Positions 1-4,067 of a DNA stretch of 5,513 nucleotides are shown piece by piece. How positions within the stretch are numbered: the first letter of the stretch is position 1; each line of letters starts with the position of its first letter. A program made the position numbers and the translations under genes. A model generated the notes under the pieces. It saw nothing but the letters and a program-made list of their open reading frames with translations, ran no database searches and was not told the origin of the DNA. The DNA comes from Rubritepida sp. (GTDB lineage Bacteria > Pseudomonadota > Alphaproteobacteria > Acetobacterales > Acetobacteraceae), in NCBI GenBank assembly GCA_028291485.1, contig JAQGHZ010000747.1, forward strand, positions 1 through 5,513, read 5' to 3'.

Positions 1-166
1 CGGCACGGTGCTGGAGGGCGTGCTGGAGCTGGAGGTGGAAGGCGTGGCCGGGCGGCTCCAGGCCGGCGATTCCTTCCGCTTCCCGGCGACGCAGCCGCAC
101 CGCTTCAGCAATCCCGGCCCGCTGCGCTGCGTGGTGGTCTGGGCGGTGACGCCGCCGCTTTACTGA
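1..166 (+). CDS. Cupin-domain protein, C-terminal fragment (probable XRE-cupin transcriptional regulator)
   Basis: The gene enters from the left edge; 54 codons are visible, in the frame starting at position 2 and ending at a TGA at 164-166. The peptide opens with a glycine/valine-rich beta stretch (GTVLEGVLELEVEG), then LQAGDSFRFPATQPHRFSNPGP, and ends WAVTPPLY. A GDS turn, then a proline-histidine (PHRF) strand, then an Asn-Pro turn is the second conserved cupin motif. The ending TPP-aromatic just before the stop is typical of the small-molecule-sensing cupin at the C-terminus of XRE-family (PuuR-like) regulators. The helix-turn-helix half would lie outside the window, so the regulator call is inference; a stand-alone cupin is possible. 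The gene converges on the SMP-30 gene, and the two stop regions overlap by 7 bp. Confidence 0.7.
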   Translation, partial: GTVLEGVLELEVEGVAGRLQAGDSFRFPATQPHRFSNPGPLRCVVVWAVTPPLY

Positions 167-1050
167 GCCGCCGGCAGAGTCGCCCGCAGCACCGCGCCGC
201 TATCGGATTCCGTGACGTAGAGCGTCCGCCCATCCGGGCCGAAGCACAGGTTCGTCGTGGACAGGCCGCGCGGCGAGCGCAGGCGCAGCAGCGGCTGCCC
301 CAGCCGGTCGAAGATCCAGACCGTGCCGAGGCCGCAATGCGCGACGGCGAGCCGCCCCGCCGCATCCATGGCCAGTCCGTCCGGCCCCGACAGCCCACCC
401 GAGAGCTGGATGAACGCCGCGACCTTGCTGGTCGAGCCATCGGGATGCAGCGGCAGCCGCCAGATCTGATTGGCGCGCGTCACCGCCAGCAGCATGTGCC
501 GCTCATCGGGCGTGAGCACGAGGCCGTTGGGACTCGGGATCCGGTCCAGCACGCATTCGAGCGGGCCCTCGGCGCCGCGCAGGCGGTAGAGGCGGCCGCT
601 CGGATCCTGCAGCCCGCTCTGTCCCTGGTCGGTGAAGTAGAGGTCGCCATTCCGGGCGAAGACCAAGTCGTTCAGCCCGCGGAATCCCTCGCGCCGCACG
701 CGGGAGAGGATGGGAGCGGGCACGCCGCCGGGCGCCATCGCCACCAGGCCGCACTTGTGGTCGGCGATGAAGGCCCGTCCGTCGGCATGGAAGGCGAGGC
801 CGTTCGGCTCGCCGTCATACTCCGCGGCCAGCGTCCAGGCGCCGGCGGGGGAGATGCGGAAGAGCCGGCCGAAGGGGATGTCCGTGACCCAGAGATGGCC
901 TTCGCGGTCGAAGGCCGGGCCCTCGAGGAAGGAATGGGCGCGCTGATCGTCCTTGCCGAAGAACCAGTCGGACGTGCGGCCTGCCACGCGGTGCTCCTGC
1001 GGCACCTCGGTCCAGACTTCCATCTCCATTTCGGGCGGTGCGGCGTACAT
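160..1050 (-). CDS. SMP-30/gluconolactonase/LRE family protein (predicted lactone hydrolase)
   Basis: A 296-residue six-bladed beta-propeller of the SMP-30/gluconolactonase/luciferin-regenerating family, which hydrolyses sugar lactones or related esters using a divalent metal. Family metal-ligand positions are all visible: Glu43 in EGPAFD, Asn175 in SPNGLVL and Asp224 in GPDGLAMD. Other blade signatures are PNGLAFHADG (82-91), GLNDLVFARNGDLYFTD (125-141) and the last blade NLCFGPDGRTLYVTES (267-282). Length is normal for the family and no signal peptide is seen, so it is probably cytoplasmic. The ATG at 1048-1050 was chosen because GAGAGAG lies about 9 nt upstream; a TTG at 1066-1068 in the same frame overlaps the upstream stop and has no better support. 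It follows the binding-protein gene by 14 bp and is very likely cotranscribed. The substrate cannot be read from sequence; a lactone of a sugar acid or hydroxy acid fits the neighbours. Confidence 0.9.
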   Translation of the reverse strand: MYAAPPEMEMEVWTEVPQEHRVAGRTSDWFFGKDDQRAHSFLEGPAFDREGHLWVTDIPFGRLFRISPAGAWTLAAEYDGEPNGLAFHADGRAFIADHKCGLVAMAPGGVPAPILSRVRREGFRGLNDLVFARNGDLYFTDQGQSGLQDPSGRLYRLRGAEGPLECVLDRIPSPNGLVLTPDERHMLLAVTRANQIWRLPLHPDGSTSKVAAFIQLSGGLSGPDGLAMDAAGRLAVAHCGLGTVWIFDRLGQPLLRLRSPRGLSTTNLCFGPDGRTLYVTESDSGAVLRATLPAAQ

Positions 1051-1064
1051 GCTCTGAATCTCTC

Positions 1065-2048
1065 TCAATCGACGGTGATCTGGGCTTCGCGGACGAGGCG
1101 GCCAGTGGCCTCGAGGCGCTCCGCGACGAAGCGCGCGAATTCCTCGGGATTGCTCCCCACGATCCGCGCGCCGGTCGCGGCAAAGCGATCCTTGACCGCC
1201 TGGATCTGGAGCGTGTGGCGCACCCCCGCGTAGAGGCGGTCAACGATCCGGCGTGGCGTCCCGGGGGGGCAGAACATTCCGTTCCACTCGTCGACGACCA
1301 CGGCCGGAAACCCGGCCTCGGCCATCGTCGGCACGTTGGGAAGTGCCGCGACGCGCTGGTCGGAGGCGATGGCCAGGGCCTTCAGCCGGCCATCGCGGAC
1401 AAGATTAGTCGCGGTGTTCACGGTGGAGAACGCGAAGGCCACATTGCCGGAGATGACATCCGGCAGCACCGCCGAGCCGCCGCGATAGGGCACGTGCACC
1501 AGGTCCAGCCCGGCCTCCCGCAGGAAGAGCACGCTGGCCAGCTGCGAGCCCGTCGCGGTGCCGGAGGAGGCATAAGCCAGGGAGCCGCCACGGCTCTTCG
1601 CATAGGCGATGAAGCCCGCAAGATCGTTCCCCGGCGTGTTGGGCGAGGTGACCATCGCCTGCGCCAGCAGCGTGAGCTGGCTGACGGGCACGAAGGAGGC
1701 ATAGTCGAAGTTGAGCCCCCGCAGCACGAAGGGGTTCACCACATGCCCCAGCGCATCCACCAGCACGGTGTAGCCATCGGGCGCCGCGCGCGCGACCTCG
1801 GCCGCGCCGATCGCGCCGGCGGCGCCGGGGCGGTTGTCCACCACGATCGGCTGGCCGAGGAACTCGCCCATGGCCGGCGAGATGATGCGCGCCGTCACGT
1901 CCGTGCCGCCGCCGGGCGGATAGGGCGAGACGAAGCGGATGGACTGGGTCGGGTAGCGCGGCTCCTGCGCCCGAGCCAGGCGCGGGGCCGCCAGCGAGGC
2001 GGCGGCGCCGGCCATCAGGCCCCGGCGCGACGGGCGCGAATTCATCAT
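1065..2048 (-). CDS. Bug/TctC family tripartite tricarboxylate transporter substrate-binding protein
   Basis: A 327-residue periplasmic solute receptor of the Bug (TctC) family, whose members bind carboxylates such as citrate, other organic acids or aromatic acids for TctAB-type uptake or for sensing. The N-terminus MMNSRPSRRGLMAG followed by an alanine-rich stretch is a Tat-like signal, with a likely cut after ARA (residues 25-27). Family hallmarks are the first-strand motif IRFVSPYPPGGGTDVTAR (37-54), VDNRPGAAGAIGAAEVARAAPDGYT (70-94), the ligand loop YASSGTATGSQLAS (159-172) and HVPYRGGSAVLPDVISGNV (185-203). Length is usual for the family. Two adjacent ATGs (2046-2048 and 2043-2045) follow an AGGGAAGAG ribosome site; the first was used. 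The longer frame starting from a TTG at 2151-2153 would run through the promoter region and hide the signal peptide, so it was rejected. No TctA or TctB is nearby. It is the first gene of the leftward unit and is probably controlled by the divergent GntR protein. Confidence 0.93.
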   Translation of the reverse strand: MMNSRPSRRGLMAGAAASLAAPRLARAQEPRYPTQSIRFVSPYPPGGGTDVTARIISPAMGEFLGQPIVVDNRPGAAGAIGAAEVARAAPDGYTVLVDALGHVVNPFVLRGLNFDYASFVPVSQLTLLAQAMVTSPNTPGNDLAGFIAYAKSRGGSLAYASSGTATGSQLASVLFLREAGLDLVHVPYRGGSAVLPDVISGNVAFAFSTVNTATNLVRDGRLKALAIASDQRVAALPNVPTMAEAGFPAVVVDEWNGMFCPPGTPRRIVDRLYAGVRHTLQIQAVKDRFAATGARIVGSNPEEFARFVAERLEATGRLVREAQITVD

Positions 2049-2080
2049 CGGACGCTCTTCCCTTGCTCTGCGGGGGCTTT

Positions 2081-2098
2081 GTGCCCGGCCCCGGGCAC
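2081..2098 (-). other. 18-bp perfect hairpin in the leader of the binding-protein gene
   Basis: GTGCCCGG and CCGGGCAC form 8-bp perfect arms around CC (in RNA, realistically a 7-bp stem with a 4-nt loop). It lies 33 bp upstream of the ATG at 2048 and inside the predicted untranslated leader of the leftward transcript. No run of T follows on either strand, so it does not look like an ordinary intrinsic terminator. It may stabilise the mRNA or simply be a chance dyad in GC-rich DNA. Confidence 0.4.
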
Positions 2099-2113
2099 CC
2101 GCCCGGTCCGCAA

Positions 2114-2143
2114 TTGACAAGTCATTTGAACTTACCCTAGTCA
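2114..2143 (+). promoter_or_regulatory. Candidate promoter for the gntR-dehydrogenase unit
   Basis: TTGACA at 2114-2119 is a perfect consensus -35 element. No good -10 follows: TAGTCA at 2138-2143, with an 18-bp spacer, keeps only the leading TA. Start would be near 2150, leaving a short leader that holds AGGAACAGGG just before the gntR ATG. The weak -10 suggests low or activator-dependent expression. It shares the same DNA as the leftward promoter, so both cannot be occupied at once. Confidence 0.35.
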
Positions 2144-2148
2144 TTTGA
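2120..2148. repeat. Two-copy 10-bp direct repeat (AGTCATTTGA)
   Basis: Identical decamers occupy 2120-2129 and 2139-2148, separated by 9 bp. The match is exact and lies in the only AT-rich stretch of the intergenic region. The copies overlap promoter-like elements on both strands, as expected for operator half-sites. Confidence 0.75.
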
Positions 2149-2153
2149 GTCAA
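2124..2153 (-). promoter_or_regulatory. Candidate promoter for the leftward binding-protein/lactonase unit
   Basis: Read on the minus strand, TTGACT (2153-2148) is a good -35 element and TCAAAT (2129-2124) matches four of six -10 positions, with an 18-bp spacer. Transcription would start near 2117 and give a leader of about 70 nt containing the 2081-2098 hairpin. The element overlaps both direct repeats, so a regulator bound there would block it. Confidence 0.45.
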
Positions 2154-2176
2154 GAGCTACAGGAACAGGGCCAGAA

Positions 2177-2920
2177 ATGGCGCCAGGCATGCGAACGACC
2201 CCGGTCTATGCGCGCATCGAGGCGGGCTTCCGCGACCGGATCATGGCCGGCAGCCTCCGGCCCGGGGAAAGGCTGCCCAGCGAGAGCGAGATCGCCCGCG
2301 AGCACGGCGCCTGCCGCGCCACGGTGCAGCGCGCCATGCTGCGCCTGGCCGAAGGCGGCTGGGTCGAGCGGTCGCCGGGCCGCGGCACCTTCGTGGCCGA
2401 GCCGCCGCTCACCCTGCCGATCGACCAGCAGCGCGCACAGTTCTTCGAGGAGGATGTGGCGGGCCAGGGCGGCCAGGTGACCTTCCGCCTGCTCTCGCTC
2501 GGGCGGGTCCCGGCGGGGCCCGGCCTCGCTGCCGCGCTGGGCTGCGCGCCGGGCGAGCAGGTGCTGCGGCTGGAGCGGCAGCGCCTGCTGAACGGGCGCG
2601 TCGCCTGCCTGGAGCGGCGGCACTTCGCGCCCTTCCTGCGGGCGGATTTTCCTGCCTCGGCCCTGGAGACCGTGCCGATCTACCAGTTGCTCGAGCGCCA
2701 CCTGAAGCGGCGGACCGCGCGGCTGGACGTGGTGCTCCGCGCCGTCGTCGCCGACGAGCCGCTCGCCGCGGGACTGAATGTCGCTCCCGGCGCGCCGGTC
2801 ATGCTGCGCGAGCACCTCTTCGTCGGCGAGGCGGAGGAGCGATTGATCGCCGGCCGATCCTACTACGCCGAGCCCTTTGCATTCCGCTACAGCGCCGTCC
2901 GCCCGGTCGCGGACGGCTGA
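2177..2920 (+). CDS. GntR family transcriptional regulator, HutC-type with UTRA domain
   Basis: A 247-residue cytoplasmic DNA-binding protein. Residues 8-73 form the GntR winged helix: VYARIEAGFRDRIMAGSLRPGERLPSE, the recognition segment SEIAREHGACRATVQRAMLRLAEGGWV, and the wing RSPGRGTFV. Residues from about 97 to 240 form a UTRA effector domain: GRVPAGPGLAAALGCAPGEQVLRLERQRLLNG (109-140), ERRHF (146-150), the AVVADEPLAAGLNVAPGAPVMLREHLFV segment (189-216) and a final SYYAEPFAFRYS strand region. Length is typical for HutC-type members, which usually repress catabolic genes until a pathway metabolite binds UTRA. The ATG at 2177 has AGGG 6 nt upstream. The gene diverges from the binding-protein gene and precedes the dehydrogenase by 37 bp, so it probably controls both. 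The effector is unknown; a substrate or intermediate of the flanking enzymes is the natural guess. Confidence 0.93.
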   Translation: MAPGMRTTPVYARIEAGFRDRIMAGSLRPGERLPSESEIAREHGACRATVQRAMLRLAEGGWVERSPGRGTFVAEPPLTLPIDQQRAQFFEEDVAGQGGQVTFRLLSLGRVPAGPGLAAALGCAPGEQVLRLERQRLLNGRVACLERRHFAPFLRADFPASALETVPIYQLLERHLKRRTARLDVVLRAVVADEPLAAGLNVAPGAPVMLREHLFVGEAEERLIAGRSYYAEPFAFRYSAVRPVADG

Positions 2921-2925
2921 TCATC

Positions 2926-2942
2926 GGCGGCCAGGGGCCGCC
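2926..2942 (+). other. Intercistronic hairpin next to the dehydrogenase ribosome-binding site
   Basis: GGCGGCC and GGCCGCC form a perfect 7-bp stem with an AGG loop in the 37-bp gap between gntR and the dehydrogenase gene. The stem ends one base before the strong Shine-Dalgarno GGGAGGA (2944-2950). No T-run follows, so termination is unlikely. It could set the ratio of the two products by affecting mRNA decay or ribosome access. Confidence 0.4.
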
Positions 2943-2957
2943 AGGGAGGATAACAGG

Positions 2958-4004
2958 ATGTTCCATGTCACGGCCGAGGCGCTGCGTGACTTCGTCGCCG
3001 CGCTCTACCGCGCCGCCGGCGTACCCGACGAGGGCGCCGCACTGGTGGCCGACACCCTCGTGCAGGCCGACCTCTGGGGGCATTCCTCGCACGGCGTGAT
3101 GCGCGCGCCCTGGTACATCGCCCGCATCCGCGCCGGCAACATGAAGCCGGACATCGCGCCGGAGGTGCTGGTCGATGCCGGCGCCATCTCGGTCATCGAC
3201 GCCCGGGACGGGGTCGGCCAGATCACCACGGAGCGCGCCATGCTCGATGCCGTGCGGCGGGCCAAGGCGCATGGCGTGGGCATCGTCTCGGTGCGCCATT
3301 CCAACCACCACGGCGCACTCGGCTATTTCACGCTTCTGGCGGCGCAGCAGGGCTGCATCGGCGTGCTCACGACCAACACCAGCCCCGCCATGGCGCCATG
3401 GGGCGGGCGCGCGAAGATCATCGGCAACAATCCCTGGTCGATCGCGGCACCGGCGGGGCGCCATGCGCCGATGATGCTCGACATCGCCAATACGGTGGTG
3501 GCGCGCGGCAAGATCTTTCTGGCGCGCCAGAAGGGCATCCCGATCCCGGAGAACTGGGCGATCGACGCCGAGGGGCGGCGAACCACCGATCCCATCGCGG
3601 CGCTGGGCGGCGTGATCCTGCCCATGGCAGAGCACAAGGGCTACGCCGTCTCGGTGATGATGGACGTGCTCTCCGGCGTGCTCTCCGGCAGCGGGATCAT
3701 GGACGACGTCAATGGCCCTTATCAGGCTGAGAAGCGCAGCAACTGCGGCCACATGGTGATGGCGCTGAACATCGAGGCCTTCGGTCCGAGCGACCGCTTC
3801 GAGGCGCGCATGGAGGAGATGGTTGCGCGCATCAAGGCCGCCCCCCTGGCCGAGGGCTTCGACGAGGTCTTCTACCCCGGCGAGATCGAGGCGCGGAACG
3901 ATCAGAAGCATCGCCGCGAGGGGCTGCCGCTGCCGGACCAGACGAAGGACGATCTCGTGAAGGTCGCGGGCGAGTACGGGGTGGCGCTGCCGGCGGGTTG
4001 GTAG
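2958..4004 (+). CDS. Ldh family oxidoreductase (malate/L-lactate/ureidoglycolate dehydrogenase type)
   Basis: A 348-residue NAD(P)-dependent dehydrogenase of the Ldh/YlbC/ComC family, which is unrelated to the Rossmann-type lactate dehydrogenases and interconverts 2-hydroxy acids and 2-oxo acids. Hallmarks are GHSSHGVMR (41-49), the region SVRHSNHHGALGYFTLLAAQQGCIGVLTTNTSP (111-143) with the likely catalytic histidine among His114-His118, MAPWGG (145-150), IGNNPWSIAAP (155-165), LDIANTVVARGKI (174-186), LPMAEHKGYAVSVMMDVLSGVLSGSG (221-246) and the C-terminal PGEIEA helix region (307-312). Length is normal for the family. The start at 2958 is set by GGGAGGA seven bases upstream; the same frame is open back to 2877, but that extension lies inside gntR and lacks family character. 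It is probably cotranscribed with gntR. Exact substrate is uncertain: malate, lactate, sulfolactate, ureidoglycolate and keto-sugar acids are all used by relatives. Confidence 0.93.
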   Translation: MFHVTAEALRDFVAALYRAAGVPDEGAALVADTLVQADLWGHSSHGVMRAPWYIARIRAGNMKPDIAPEVLVDAGAISVIDARDGVGQITTERAMLDAVRRAKAHGVGIVSVRHSNHHGALGYFTLLAAQQGCIGVLTTNTSPAMAPWGGRAKIIGNNPWSIAAPAGRHAPMMLDIANTVVARGKIFLARQKGIPIPENWAIDAEGRRTTDPIAALGGVILPMAEHKGYAVSVMMDVLSGVLSGSGIMDDVNGPYQAEKRSNCGHMVMALNIEAFGPSDRFEARMEEMVARIKAAPLAEGFDEVFYPGEIEARNDQKHRREGLPLPDQTKDDLVKVAGEYGVALPAGW

Positions 4005-4016
4005 AAAACGAGTTTC

Positions 4017-4067
4017 CTGCCGGGGCTGTTTGAGGGGCGGAGCCCCTCGACGGCGCTATCCCGGCAG
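4017..4067. repeat. Outer inverted repeat enclosing the terminator hairpin
   Basis: CTGCCGGG (4017-4024) and CCCGGCAG (4060-4067) are perfect 8-bp arms that flank the inner hairpin. The right arm encodes the last residues (Leu-Pro-Gly) of the M19 protein. Together with the inner stem this could form a long interrupted hairpin in transcripts from either side. Confidence 0.5.
4030..4050. terminator. Bidirectional terminator-like hairpin between convergent genes
   Basis: GAGGGGC (4032-4038) and GCCCCTC (4042-4048) form a perfect 7-bp GC-rich stem with a GGA loop, extendable by a T-G and a T-A pair. It lies in the 51-bp gap between the stop of the dehydrogenase (4004) and the stop of the M19 gene (4056), where both transcripts should end. 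On the minus strand the stem is followed by CAAACAG, with no real T-run on either side, so the termination mode is uncertain. From general familiarity, similar GAGGGGC-loop-GCCCCTC stems recur between genes in GC-rich Acetobacteraceae; this was not checked here. Confidence 0.6.

Larger units (their letters stand above)
2114..2153. promoter_or_regulatory. Probable GntR operator in the divergent promoter region
   Basis: This 40-bp AT-rich patch stands out from the GC-rich surroundings, between the divergent binding-protein and gntR genes. It starts with TTGAC and ends with GTCAA, an outer inverted pair. Inside, AGTCATTTGA occurs twice, at 2120-2129 and 2139-2148. Each copy contains the near-palindrome TCATTTGA (TCA-TT-TGA), and the first sits within AAGT-N7-ACTT (2119-2133). 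The centre-to-centre distance is 19 bp, close to two helical turns, which suits two regulator dimers on one face of the DNA. Local GntR regulators often bind their own divergent promoter, so assignment to the adjacent gene is a reasonable inference; no binding data are available. Confidence 0.6.

Noticed and set aside
1051..1068. Upstream TTG start for the SMP-30 gene (1066-1068), overlapping the previous stop as TTGA
   Set aside because: Translational coupling is possible, but the ATG at 1050 has a better-placed GAGAGAG and adds no unexplained residues.
337..1233. Long open frame on the + strand opposite the SMP-30 gene
   Set aside because: It is antisense to a protein with clear family motifs, has no domain character, and arises from the scarcity of stop codons in GC-rich DNA.
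1038..2117. 359-codon + strand open frame opposite the binding-protein gene
   Set aside because: Its translation is rich in Arg, His, Gly and Ala without any family pattern, and it covers the signal peptide and leader of a convincing minus-strand gene.
2049..2153. N-terminal extension of the binding protein from a TTG at 2151-2153
   Set aside because: It would translate the promoter/operator region and place 35 unrelated residues before a good signal peptide that has its own ATG and ribosome site.
2877..2957. N-terminal extension of the dehydrogenase back into gntR
   Set aside because: The added residues are a shifted reading of the gntR end, while the ATG at 2958 has a near-perfect Shine-Dalgarno and begins at the family's usual N-terminus.
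2799..3911. 370-codon minus-strand open frame opposite the dehydrogenase
   Set aside because: It is antisense to a strongly conserved Ldh-family gene, spans the gntR-dehydrogenase junction, and shows no recognisable motifs.
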